Assembly: GCF_014297275.1 (NCBI RefSeq)
Contig: NZ_JACOQK010000001.1
Span: 1,674,001-1,738,000 of the forward strand
From: Clostridium facile
GTDB lineage: Bacteria; Bacillota; Clostridia; Oscillospirales; Ruminococcaceae
Direction of reading: 5' to 3'
Length of the DNA stretch: 64,000 nt
A program made the translations under genes and the position numbers. This document shows, in pieces, positions 8,831 to 16,857 of this stretch (its first letter is position 1; each line of letters begins with the position of its first letter). Below the pieces are notes generated by a model that saw only the letters and a program-made list of their open reading frames with translations, made no database searches and was not told where the DNA came from.

Positions 8831-10798
8831 ATGTCAATTGAAAAGATGTCTTTAATGAACATCTATGGTGATATCAATGATTTGGATCAAGTTTTGATCC
8901 GTTGCTGCGAAAGCAAACTGTTCCATGCTGAGACAGCACCAACTGGTTCTTCTGGTAATACTGTATTCCGTACTGTCAACGACCCAAATCCTCATATTGG
9001 AGCAATGCAAAACATTACTCAGTTATTAAATGATTTATCCATTCCGGAAGTTTATCAAGATTATTCCGATCTGGACATGACGGATGCACAAATTGAAGAT
9101 TATATTACCCAAGTACAAGGAAAAATAAGAGAGTTTCTTCAAAAACGAAATCAGATAAAAACGGACCTGGATATGCATAATCAGGCAGCTGTCACTGTAA
9201 GCCATATGTTTGGTTTGAATTGCAAGATTGAAGATATTTTTCAATTAAAATATTCCACAGCTTGTTTTGGACGGCTCCCAGTAGATAGTTATCCAAAACT
9301 TGCATATTTTTCAAAAAAGAACTTTTTTTTCTTTCCCTTTGACCATGATGAATATTACTATTGGGGAATGTATTTTGTTCCGATCAGTGATGCGGATGAG
9401 ATTGAAAACCTATTTGAATCATTGTACTTTGAAGAAGTTAAAATCCCGGATTATGCTCATGGAAACCCACAGTCAGCAGCAGAGGCGCTCCATAAGCAAA
9501 TTCAAGAAGAAAAAAACGAGATTGCGAAAATTGATCAGCAATTAGAAGAAGTCAAAAAACAGGAGTTTATTCAGCTACAGCAGGTATATTCCCTCATCAA
9601 AGTAAAACATGATTCCTTCCAATTCCGAAAGTATGCTGTTATATTCGACAAACAATTCCGTTTGGAAGGTTTTGTCCCAAAAAGAAAAGTGAAAAAATTT
9701 GCCGCACTTTTTGATGATCTTCCAAATGTAATTTGTGAGGATTGTCCAGAAGATACTGATGCAAGGCTAACCCCACCAGTTAAATTGAGAACCAATTGGC
9801 TGTTCCGTCCATTTGAAATGTATGTGGAGATGTATGGTCTGCCAGGTTATTATGATTTTAACCCAACTTCCTATATTGGATTGATTTACACCCTATTATT
9901 TGGTATGATGTTTGGCGATTTCGGCCAGGGTATCTGTGTCATCCTCGTCGGTATCTTTATGTGGAAGTGGCGCAAGATGATGCTAGGGCAAATATTAACC
10001 CGTTGTGGTGTTGCAAGCATGTTCTTCGGCATGTTGTATGGATCGTGCTTTGGCTTTGAAGGGTGTTTCAAACCGCTATTTAACGCCATTGGATTAGGAA
10101 ATATCTTCCCGTTGGATGTGATGGATTCCAATACCTCGATTTCCATCTTGATCGTTTCGCTTGGAATTGGCGTTGTAATCATTTTAGCTTCTATGATCAT
10201 CAACATCTATTTAGGATTTAAGAAAAAGGATATGAAAAAGGCGCTTTTCTCCAACAATGGTTTAGCTGGTTTATTGTTCTATGGCGGTATTATTGGAGCA
10301 GTTATCCTAATGTTGGTATTAAAAGTAAACGTATTTAATCCTTTCTTCTTAGCAATTGTTGTGATTTTACCATTGGTTTTGATTTTCTTCCAACAACCTT
10401 TGGGACAAAAGTTAAACCGTCGCCTGTTTAAAAAGCGTAAAAAAGAAGAGGAAGAAAAATTTAGCGGCGTAGACGCCAGCTTTGAAATGTTTGATATCCT
10501 CTTAAGCTATTGTACCAATACCCTTTCCTTCTTAAGGGTAGGAGGTTTCGTATTAAGCCATGCTGCTCTAATGTTGGTTGTTATGACCTTCGCCCATATG
10601 GCAGGTAGTTTTGGCAGCCCAATTGTAGTTGTAATTGGTAATATTTTTGTTATGGGTCTGGAAGGTTTGATTGTCGGAATCCAGGTATTAAGGTTGGTTT
10701 ACTATGAAACCTTTAGCCGTTTCTATGAAAGTGATGGAAAACCTTTTAAACCTTTAACCATTGATTTTAAATACGCCAAAAAAGGTCGTAAAAAATAA
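8831..10798 (+). CDS. V/A-type ATPase membrane subunit I
   Basis: Subunit I (the a-subunit) forms the stator half-channels through which ions reach the rotor ring. The 655-residue product has a soluble N-terminal arm (about 1-330, with a coiled-coil segment around 215-245). The membrane half starts with YIGLIYTLLFGMMFGDFGQG and has seven or so membrane segments. The essential arginine lies near the C-terminus, probably in the helix with GIQVLRLVYYETFSRFY. A 93-base gap without a gene separates it from subunit K, the longest gap in the operon. Confidence 0.95.
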   Translation: MSIEKMSLMNIYGDINDLDQVLIRCCESKLFHAETAPTGSSGNTVFRTVNDPNPHIGAMQNITQLLNDLSIPEVYQDYSDLDMTDAQIEDYITQVQGKIREFLQKRNQIKTDLDMHNQAAVTVSHMFGLNCKIEDIFQLKYSTACFGRLPVDSYPKLAYFSKKNFFFFPFDHDEYYYWGMYFVPISDADEIENLFESLYFEEVKIPDYAHGNPQSAAEALHKQIQEEKNEIAKIDQQLEEVKKQEFIQLQQVYSLIKVKHDSFQFRKYAVIFDKQFRLEGFVPKRKVKKFAALFDDLPNVICEDCPEDTDARLTPPVKLRTNWLFRPFEMYVEMYGLPGYYDFNPTSYIGLIYTLLFGMMFGDFGQGICVILVGIFMWKWRKMMLGQILTRCGVASMFFGMLYGSCFGFEGCFKPLFNAIGLGNIFPLDVMDSNTSISILIVSLGIGVVIILASMIINIYLGFKKKDMKKALFSNNGLAGLLFYGGIIGAVILMLVLKVNVFNPFFLAIVVILPLVLIFFQQPLGQKLNRRLFKKRKKEEEEKFSGVDASFEMFDILLSYCTNTLSFLRVGGFVLSHAALMLVVMTFAHMAGSFGSPIVVVIGNIFVMGLEGLIVGIQVLRLVYYETFSRFYESDGKPFKPLTIDFKYAKKGRKK

Positions 10799-10891
10799 TG
10801 GTGTGAAAACAAAATCAAATAGTTCCCGCTATGCAGGCTGTTTAGCTTGTATGATAGATTATTTTAATATTGAATTTTGGAGGTTTTACTT

Positions 10892-11320
10892 ATGTTAATG
10901 TTTGTACTCCCTTTACTCGCTATCGTTTTATTAATGATGCCATTGGTTCCTGTATACGCTGGAATTACCACTGGTAAAAAGGCAAAACACGCTATTATCT
11001 TTAATCTATGCGCTTTTGCTGGTATCGTTCTATTGATGATCGTCCTGCCACTGGGTGGTTTTGTATCCGCTGCTACAGACGCTGGCAGTGCGGCGGCTGC
11101 TTTAAGCACTGGTGATGGTCTAAAATATTTAGGTGCAGCCCTTTCCACCGGCCTTGCTTCCATCGGCGCAGGTGTTGCAGTAGGCGGTGCTGCTCCAGCA
11201 GCAATTGGCGCTTGTAGTGAAGATCCAAAAGCATTTGGTAAATCCATGATCTTCGTTGTAATGGGTGAAGGTATTGCAATCTACGGTTTGGTTATTTCCT
11301 TTATGATTCTGTTTATGTAA
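10892..11320 (+). CDS. V/A-type ATPase proteolipid subunit K
   Basis: Subunit K forms the rotor ring. The product has 142 residues from the ATG at 10892, chosen because GGAGG lies eight bases upstream. Residues 78-141 form a clear c-type hairpin with GLASIGAGVAVGG in one helix and MGEGIAIYGLV in the other; E126 is the ion-binding carboxylate. The first two membrane helices (1-58) do not resemble a c-hairpin and carry no carboxylate. No Gln/Thr ligand pair typical of Na+ sites is obvious, so protons are more likely, but this is a weak inference. A hairpin directly follows the gene. Confidence 0.93.
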   Translation: MLMFVLPLLAIVLLMMPLVPVYAGITTGKKAKHAIIFNLCAFAGIVLLMIVLPLGGFVSAATDAGSAAAALSTGDGLKYLGAALSTGLASIGAGVAVGGAAPAAIGACSEDPKAFGKSMIFVVMGEGIAIYGLVISFMILFM

Positions 11321-11332
11321 GCAAAATAAACA

Positions 11333-11361
11333 ATCCCCATCCCAACAAAGTGGATGGGGAT
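11333..11361 (+). promoter_or_regulatory. Intercistronic hairpin between ATPase subunits K and F
   Basis: ATCCCCATCC (11333-11342) pairs fully with GGATGGGGAT (11352-11361) over a nine-base loop. No T-run follows, so it is not a full terminator. Its place right behind the proteolipid gene suggests protection of the upstream mRNA 3' end or partial attenuation, giving more K, which is needed in multiple copies, than the downstream subunits. That role is inference. Confidence 0.7.
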
Positions 11362-11383
11362 GAATCAAGAAATGGAGTATACT

Positions 11384-11692
11384 ATGAAATTTTATTGTAT
11401 AAGTGATAACATTGATACACAGATGGGGATGCGCCTTACCGGTATTGAAGGGGTTGTTGTCCATGAACCGCAAGAAGTGGAACAAGAAATCACAAAAGCT
11501 TGTGGTAACCCAGAAATCGGTATCCTATTAATTTCCGAAAAATTAATGAAGCTTTGCCCAGACTTGATTTATGATTTTAAACTGCATAGGAAATATCCAT
11601 TATTAGTAGAAATCCCAGACCGCCACGGTACTGCTGATATCAGTGGAACCATCACAAACTATGTTCGTGAAGCAATTGGGGTTAAAATTTAA
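11384..11692 (+). CDS. V/A-type ATPase subunit F
   Basis: Subunit F is the small CheY-like central-stalk protein that binds subunit D and couples head to rotor. The 102-residue product starts MKFYCISDNIDTQMGMRLTG and contains GILLISEKLM and the late PLLVEIPDRHG, all typical. I chose the ATG at 11384 with GGAG six bases upstream; the earlier in-frame ATG at 11354 lies inside the hairpin. Confidence 0.9.
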   Translation: MKFYCISDNIDTQMGMRLTGIEGVVVHEPQEVEQEITKACGNPEIGILLISEKLMKLCPDLIYDFKLHRKYPLLVEIPDRHGTADISGTITNYVREAIGVKI

Positions 11693-11727
11693 TTTGCGAT
11701 ACAGCCAAATAAGAAGGTGAACAATAA

Positions 11728-12324
11728 ATGGCATACGATAACGAAAAACTGCAAAGATTTGAGCAATCTGTTTTAATGGAAGCCGAGAAAAAAATACAGG
11801 AAATCCAAGCTGAAACAGAAAAAATGAAAGAAAATGAATTGGAAAATACTCGCCAAAAAGAATATGATAAGATGTTTTCTGTTATGCAGGAACAGGTACA
11901 CCAATTGCAGTTAAAATACCGCCAAGAGGTAACCAAAGTAGAATTGGATGGAAAACGGGAGTTACTCGAATTCCGCAATCAACTAACCGAAAAAATTTTT
12001 CAAGAAGCGGAAGAAAAGTTACAAAAATTCACTGATACAAAAGAGTACCAATCCTTTTTGCTTACTTCCATCCAAACAGCGGCAGAAAGTTTTACTGGTC
12101 AACCAATGATTATTTCCATACAGGAAAAAGACCTTCCATTGACCGAAAAAATTTGTGAATTGGTACCAACTGCTACTGTCCAGGCAGACCCTGCCAATCA
12201 ATTAGGTGGTTTCAAGCTGATTCAGCCAGAAAAAAATGTGCTACAAGATGAGACGTTTGCAAACGACCTCGACAAGCAACGTCAGGAATTTTACCGTACC
12301 TGCGGCTTGACCATTGCTGTATAA
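11728..12324 (+). CDS. V/A-type ATPase subunit E
   Basis: Subunit E is the long peripheral-stalk protein that pairs with the small stalk subunit encoded at the start of the operon. Of 198 residues, about 1-110 form a highly charged helix, followed by a compact C-terminal domain ending in GGFKLIQPEKNVLQDETFANDL, as expected: this Gly-Gly stretch is the conserved part of the family. The ribosome-binding site AAGAAGGTG precedes the ATG. Confidence 0.88.
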   Translation: MAYDNEKLQRFEQSVLMEAEKKIQEIQAETEKMKENELENTRQKEYDKMFSVMQEQVHQLQLKYRQEVTKVELDGKRELLEFRNQLTEKIFQEAEEKLQKFTDTKEYQSFLLTSIQTAAESFTGQPMIISIQEKDLPLTEKICELVPTATVQADPANQLGGFKLIQPEKNVLQDETFANDLDKQRQEFYRTCGLTIAV

Positions 12325-12348
12325 CTATAAATAGATGAGGTGATATCA

Positions 12349-14100
12349 TTGGCTAACGTAATTTACTCCATCAATGGCCCTGTTGTCAAAATCAAAGATA
12401 CGCAGGATTTTTCCATGTTGGAAATGGTATATGTCGGAAAACAAAAAATCATTGGCGAGGTCATCTCTATCAATGATAAAGAAACCACTATTCAAGTATA
12501 TGAAAGTACCACCGGACTAAAACCAGGCGAGCCTGTTTATGGTACAGGGGCTCCATTATCCGCTACTTTGGGTCCTGGTATTATTTCAAATATCTTTGAT
12601 GGTATTGAGCGCCCTTTGCGGGATATGGCAGAGGAAACCGGAGCGTTTATTGGCATTGGTTCTGATGTATCCTCTTTAGACCTGAAAAAAACATATGATG
12701 TAACAATTACTGTATCTGTAGGGGATCACCTAACAGGTGGTGATATTTACGCTACCTGTCCAGAAACCTCCGCAATTGAACACCGCTGCATGCTCTCCCC
12801 TATGTTGGAAGGCGATGTCATAGAGGTAAAACCAAATGGTTCTTACACTGTAAATGATACCGTCGTTGTCATCAAAGACGCACAAGGGAATATCCATGAA
12901 TTAACTCTGTGTCAGAAATGGCCAATCCGTACTGCCCGTCCTGTAAAAGAAAGAAAACCAATCAACCGTCCATTGATTACTGGCCAACGTGTGATTGATA
13001 CCATGTTCCCAATTGCCAAGGGTGGCGCTGCTGCTATTCCAGGCGGATTTGGTACTGGTAAAACCATGACACAGCACCAGTTGGCAAAATGGTGTGATGC
13101 TGACTTAATTGTATATATTGGTTGCGGGGAACGTGGGAACGAGATGACTCAGGTTTTGGAAGAATTCTCCGAATTGATTGACCCACGCACCCAACGTCCT
13201 CTCACCGACCGTACTGTATTGATTGCAAATACCTCCAATATGCCAGTTGCTGCCCGTGAGGCTTCTATCTACACTGGTATTACATTGGCAGAATACTACC
13301 GTGACATGGGATACCATGTGGCTATCATGGCAGACTCCACTTCCCGTTGGGCAGAGGCTTTGAGGGAAATCTCTGGTCGTTTGGAAGAAATGCCAGCAGA
13401 AGAAGGGTTTCCAGCATATCTACCATCCCGTCTATCCCAATTCTATGAACGTGCTGGCTATATGGTAAACTTGAATGATACCGAAGGCTCTGTTACTATT
13501 ATCGGCGCGGTTTCCCCACAAGGTTCCGACTTCTCCGAACCAGTTACACAAAACACAAAACGTTTTGTACGTTGTTTCTGGGCTTTAGATAAATCCTTGG
13601 CTTATGCCCGCCACTATCCAGCAATTAACTGGATGACTAGCTACAGCGAATACGAAGATGATCTGGCAGATTTCTATGCAAAAAATGTTGGGGAAGATTT
13701 CTTGGCATTAAAACAACGGACTTCCGCTTTATTGGCGGAGGAATCCAACCTGATGGAAATTGTAAAACTGATTGGGGCAGATGTGCTACCAGATGACCAA
13801 AAACTAGTTATTGAAACCGCGAAAGTCATCCGTGTAGGATTCTTACAGCAAAACGCATTCCATAAAGATGATACCTATGTTCCAATGAAAAAACAATTGG
13901 AAATGATGAAGGTAATCCTGTATTTATACGATAAAGCAACCGAACTGGTGTCGCGTAATATTCCAATTTCTAATATTATCAGCACAGGTATTTTTGATAA
14001 ATTAACCCGTATTAAATACGATGTTCCAAATGACCATCTGGAAATGTTTGAGGATTACTACAAAGAAATTGATCAAAAACTTATGGAAAGCGACAAATAA
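12349..14100 (+). CDS. V/A-type ATPase catalytic subunit A
   Basis: Subunit A hydrolyses or makes ATP in the head. The product has 583 residues when started at the TTG at 12349, seven bases behind GAGGTGA; the GTG at 12340 overlaps that site. The P-loop GGFGTGKT lies at residues 232-239, after the bulge domain that distinguishes A from F-type beta. GERGNEMTQVLEEF supplies the catalytic Glu region and MADSTSRWAEALREISGRL the conserved head motif. All key residues are present. Confidence 0.96.
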   Translation: MANVIYSINGPVVKIKDTQDFSMLEMVYVGKQKIIGEVISINDKETTIQVYESTTGLKPGEPVYGTGAPLSATLGPGIISNIFDGIERPLRDMAEETGAFIGIGSDVSSLDLKKTYDVTITVSVGDHLTGGDIYATCPETSAIEHRCMLSPMLEGDVIEVKPNGSYTVNDTVVVIKDAQGNIHELTLCQKWPIRTARPVKERKPINRPLITGQRVIDTMFPIAKGGAAAIPGGFGTGKTMTQHQLAKWCDADLIVYIGCGERGNEMTQVLEEFSELIDPRTQRPLTDRTVLIANTSNMPVAAREASIYTGITLAEYYRDMGYHVAIMADSTSRWAEALREISGRLEEMPAEEGFPAYLPSRLSQFYERAGYMVNLNDTEGSVTIIGAVSPQGSDFSEPVTQNTKRFVRCFWALDKSLAYARHYPAINWMTSYSEYEDDLADFYAKNVGEDFLALKQRTSALLAEESNLMEIVKLIGADVLPDDQKLVIETAKVIRVGFLQQNAFHKDDTYVPMKKQLEMMKVILYLYDKATELVSRNIPISNIISTGIFDKLTRIKYDVPNDHLEMFEDYYKEIDQKLMESDK

Positions 14101-14121
14101 TAAGGATTGGAGTGAGGCCCT

Positions 14122-15531
14122 ATGGCAATTCAACACATTGGATTAAAAGAAATTAACGGTCCATTGGTTGTGTTAGATGATGTAGAAGGTGCCAGTTTTG
14201 AAGAGCTGGTTCAGCTTCATCTGGAAAACGGCTCGGTTCGTTTAGGCCGTATTGTTCAAATTATGGGAAAACGTGTTGTGGTACAGGTATTTGAAGGCAC
14301 TGATGGCCTTTCCTTGAATAATACTACCACTGAATTTACAGGACACCCAATGGAAATTGCCCTTTCAAAAGAAATTTTAGGCCGTATTTTTAACGGCGCT
14401 GGAAAACCAATTGATGGTTTAGGGGATATTTATGCGGATCAATACGCCGATATCAATGGTCAGCCAATCAATCCGGTTTCCCGTGTCTATCCACAGAACT
14501 ATATCCGTACAGGAATTTCCGCTATCGATGCCATGATGACATTGATCCGTGGTCAAAAGCTTCCTATTTTTTCTGACTCCGGTTTGAGCCATAACAAATT
14601 GGCAGTCCAAATTGTACGCCAGGCAAAAATCGCTGAGGACAATGGTCAAGGCTTTGGTATTGTATTCGCGGCAATGGGCGTTAACAACGATGTTGCCGAT
14701 TACTTTAAAGCAAAATTCCAGGAAAGCGGTGTTTTGGAACGTGTTGCGATGTTTGTAAATCTAGCAAACGATCCAATTATCGAACGTATCTTGACCCCTA
14801 GATGTGCTCTTACAGCTGCAGAATATTTGGCATATCAGCACAATATGCACATTCTGGTTATCTTAACTGATATGACATCCTATGCGGAAGCTGTCCGTGA
14901 ATTCTCCTCTTCCAAAGGTGAAATTCCAGGAAGAAAAGGATTCCCAGGCTATTTGTATTCGGACTTTGCTTCCTTGTATGAACGTGCTGGTATTATCAAA
15001 GGGGCATCTGGCTCTGTTACGCAGATCCCTATTTTGACGATGCCAAATGGTGATATTACCCACCCAATCCCTGACTTAACTGGCTATATTACCGAAGGAC
15101 AAATTGTATTGGACCGTGCCTTAGCCCAACAAGGGATTTACCCACCAATTGCTGTACTACCATCCTTATCCCGTCTGATGAAAGACGGTATCGGGGAAGG
15201 GTTTACCCGGGCAGACCATGCGGATGTTTCTAACCAATTGTTCGCTTGCTACGCAAAAGTAAGCGATGCCCGTGCCCTGGCTTCTGTTATCGGGGAAGAA
15301 GAATTATCCGAAACCGATAAAGCCTATATGGAATTTGGACGCCAATTTGAACAAAACTTTATCCAACAAGGTGAAAATGAAGACAGGACAATGGAACAAA
15401 CCCTGGAATTGGGTTGGGACTTACTCTGCCTACTGCCAAAAGAAGAATTGGACCGTATCAATTCTGACCTATTATTCCAGTTCTACGATTCCAGCCGTGC
15501 GGATCGTTTCCGTAAAAATAAAAGATTCTAA
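14122..15531 (+). CDS. V/A-type ATPase regulatory subunit B
   Basis: Subunit B alternates with A in the hexameric head but does not hydrolyse ATP. The 469-residue product has the expected start, the degenerate P-loop position (IFSDSGLSHNKLAVQI in place of a GKT loop), the interface arginine region around LTDMTSYAEAVREFSSSKGE and PGRKGFPGYLYSDFASLYERAG. Spacing to A is 21 bases. Confidence 0.96.
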   Translation: MAIQHIGLKEINGPLVVLDDVEGASFEELVQLHLENGSVRLGRIVQIMGKRVVVQVFEGTDGLSLNNTTTEFTGHPMEIALSKEILGRIFNGAGKPIDGLGDIYADQYADINGQPINPVSRVYPQNYIRTGISAIDAMMTLIRGQKLPIFSDSGLSHNKLAVQIVRQAKIAEDNGQGFGIVFAAMGVNNDVADYFKAKFQESGVLERVAMFVNLANDPIIERILTPRCALTAAEYLAYQHNMHILVILTDMTSYAEAVREFSSSKGEIPGRKGFPGYLYSDFASLYERAGIIKGASGSVTQIPILTMPNGDITHPIPDLTGYITEGQIVLDRALAQQGIYPPIAVLPSLSRLMKDGIGEGFTRADHADVSNQLFACYAKVSDARALASVIGEEELSETDKAYMEFGRQFEQNFIQQGENEDRTMEQTLELGWDLLCLLPKEELDRINSDLLFQFYDSSRADRFRKNKRF

Positions 15532-15565
15532 AAACACGATCCAATAATTGAAGGGAGGTCCATCT

Positions 15566-16192
15566 ATGGCTTTAGCTGTGTTCCCTACTAAGGGTAACTT
15601 AATTAATATCAAAAAGTCCCTGAACCTTGCCAGATTGGGTTTTGACTTAATGGACCGCAAAAGAAATATTCTGGTGCGGGAAATGATGTCTTTGATTGAC
15701 ACCGCAAAATCCATCCGTGGTGAAATTGAAAAAACCTATGCGGAAGCTTATTTGGCACTTCAAAAAGCAAATATTACATTGGGCGTGTGTGAAAATATCG
15801 CAAACGGAATTGAAATTGAAACGGGGGTACATATTACCTACCGTAGCGTTATGGGTGTGGAAATTCCAAAAGTTACATTGGAATCTACCCTTTCCCCCAA
15901 CGCTTATGGTTTTACAGGAACCAACTCCCAATTGGATATTGCTTATATTAAATTTGAAAAAGCAAAACAAATAAGTATTGTATTGGCTGAAATTGAAAAT
16001 AGTGTTTACCGTCTAGCAAATGCGATTAAAACTACCCAACGCCGAGCAAACGCATTAAAAAATATTAATATTCCACAATTTGAAGAAACCGTTAAATTTA
16101 TCTCCGATGCTTTGGAGGAAAAAGAACGGGAAGAATTCAGCCGAATGAAAGTAATTAAACGCACGAAAGAACAACAAGAACAAACGAGCTAG
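15566..16192 (+). CDS. V/A-type ATPase central-stalk subunit D
   Basis: Subunit D is the rotating central shaft, a long antiparallel coiled coil. The product has 208 residues from the ATG at 15566, seven bases behind AGGGAGG. The start FPTKGNLINIKKSLNLARLG and the C-terminal half with RRANALKNINIPQFEETVKFI are the family's two conserved ends. It closes the operon; a strong terminator begins directly behind the stop. Confidence 0.94.
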   Translation: MALAVFPTKGNLINIKKSLNLARLGFDLMDRKRNILVREMMSLIDTAKSIRGEIEKTYAEAYLALQKANITLGVCENIANGIEIETGVHITYRSVMGVEIPKVTLESTLSPNAYGFTGTNSQLDIAYIKFEKAKQISIVLAEIENSVYRLANAIKTTQRRANALKNINIPQFEETVKFISDALEEKEREEFSRMKVIKRTKEQQEQTS

Positions 16193-16193
16193 T

Positions 16194-16228
16194 AAAAAAA
16201 CACCATTGAAATCAATGGTGTTTTTTCT
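16194..16228 (+). terminator. Terminator of the V-type ATPase operon
   Basis: AAAAACACCATTG pairs with CAATGGTGTTTTT over a four-base loop, ending in a T-run. The 280 bases behind it (16229-16510) are AT-rich. They hold only a possible 26-codon frame on the plus strand (16443-16523) with AAAGGA ahead of its ATG, for which there is no further support. Confidence 0.92.
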
Positions 16229-16510
16229 ATAATTATGGTGGAATATATCATTAGGTATCATATTAAAAAATATCTTCCATTTTACTACTACAAAAAATTG
16301 AAAAAAATATATTGATTTACAGATTTAATTTTTCTGCTAAAGAATATCTTATTACTTTGGAGACTAGTGGATAAAAACTATATTGATAATTAGAAAAACA
16401 TTTCGTATTTATAATAATATTGTGAATTTATAAAGGAATCTTATGGCAAAGAAGATACAATATAAGTCCCATTGCCTACATGTATATTTATTTTCTGAAT
16501 ACATAGGCAT

Positions 16511-16552
16511 AAAAAAAGCTTAGATGAAACAATTTTCATCTAAGCTTTTTTT
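16511..16552. terminator. Bidirectional terminator downstream of rubredoxin
   Basis: AAAAAAGCTTAGATGAAA pairs with TTTCATCTAAGCTTTTTT over a short loop. For the minus strand it ends the rubredoxin transcript six bases behind the stop codon; the symmetric A/T tails also allow plus-strand termination. Confidence 0.9.
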
Positions 16553-16557
16553 ATGAA

Positions 16558-16716
16558 TTATTCAGCTTCAAATTGGTCTTTGCCTACACCACATAATGGG
16601 CAAACAAAATCATCTGGAAGATCTTCAAAAGCTGTTCCAGCAGCGATACCTGCATCTGGTTCGCCTACTTCTGGGTCATATACATAACCACATACAGTAC
16701 ATACATATTTTGCCAT
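16558..16716 (-). CDS. Rubredoxin
   Basis: A 52-residue rubredoxin, a small one-electron carrier with a single iron held by four cysteines: C6 and C9 in VCTVCGYVYDP, and C39 and C42 in FVCPLCGVGKDQFE. Both loops and the aromatic core are intact. In anaerobes it commonly feeds rubrerythrin or oxygen- and peroxide-reducing enzymes. It is a single-gene unit with its own promoter, GAAAGGAG ribosome-binding site and terminator. The promoter carries a palindrome that suggests control by a metal- or peroxide-sensing repressor. Confidence 0.96.
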   Translation of the reverse strand: MAKYVCTVCGYVYDPEVGEPDAGIAAGTAFEDLPDDFVCPLCGVGKDQFEAE

Positions 16717-16754
16717 AATAAATTTCTCCTTTCGATGAAATAATAATGAGTATT

Positions 16755-16783
16755 ATTATATGATATTATCATCATACTGTAAT
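16755..16783 (-). promoter_or_regulatory. Rubredoxin promoter with palindrome between its boxes
   Basis: On the minus strand ATTACA (16778-16783) and TATAAT (16755-16760) are 17 bases apart. The 13-base perfect palindrome ATGATATTATCAT (16760-16772) fills the spacer, an ideal operator position. Next to it lies TAATAAT/ATTATTA (16741-16758). Fur/PerR-type control is plausible for rubredoxin but not shown. Confidence 0.6.
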
Positions 16784-16857
16784 TTCAATTAAATTTCATT
16801 GTTATTTTATGAATCAATTAAAACTATTTATTAATTGATTCTATTAATTTAAAAATT

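Noticed and set aside
16443..16523. A 26-codon plus-strand frame with AAAGGA ahead of the ATG, ending in the terminator near rubredoxin
   Set aside because: Only a -10-like TATAAT lies upstream, without a -35; length and sequence give no support. Mentioned with the intergenic stretch only.
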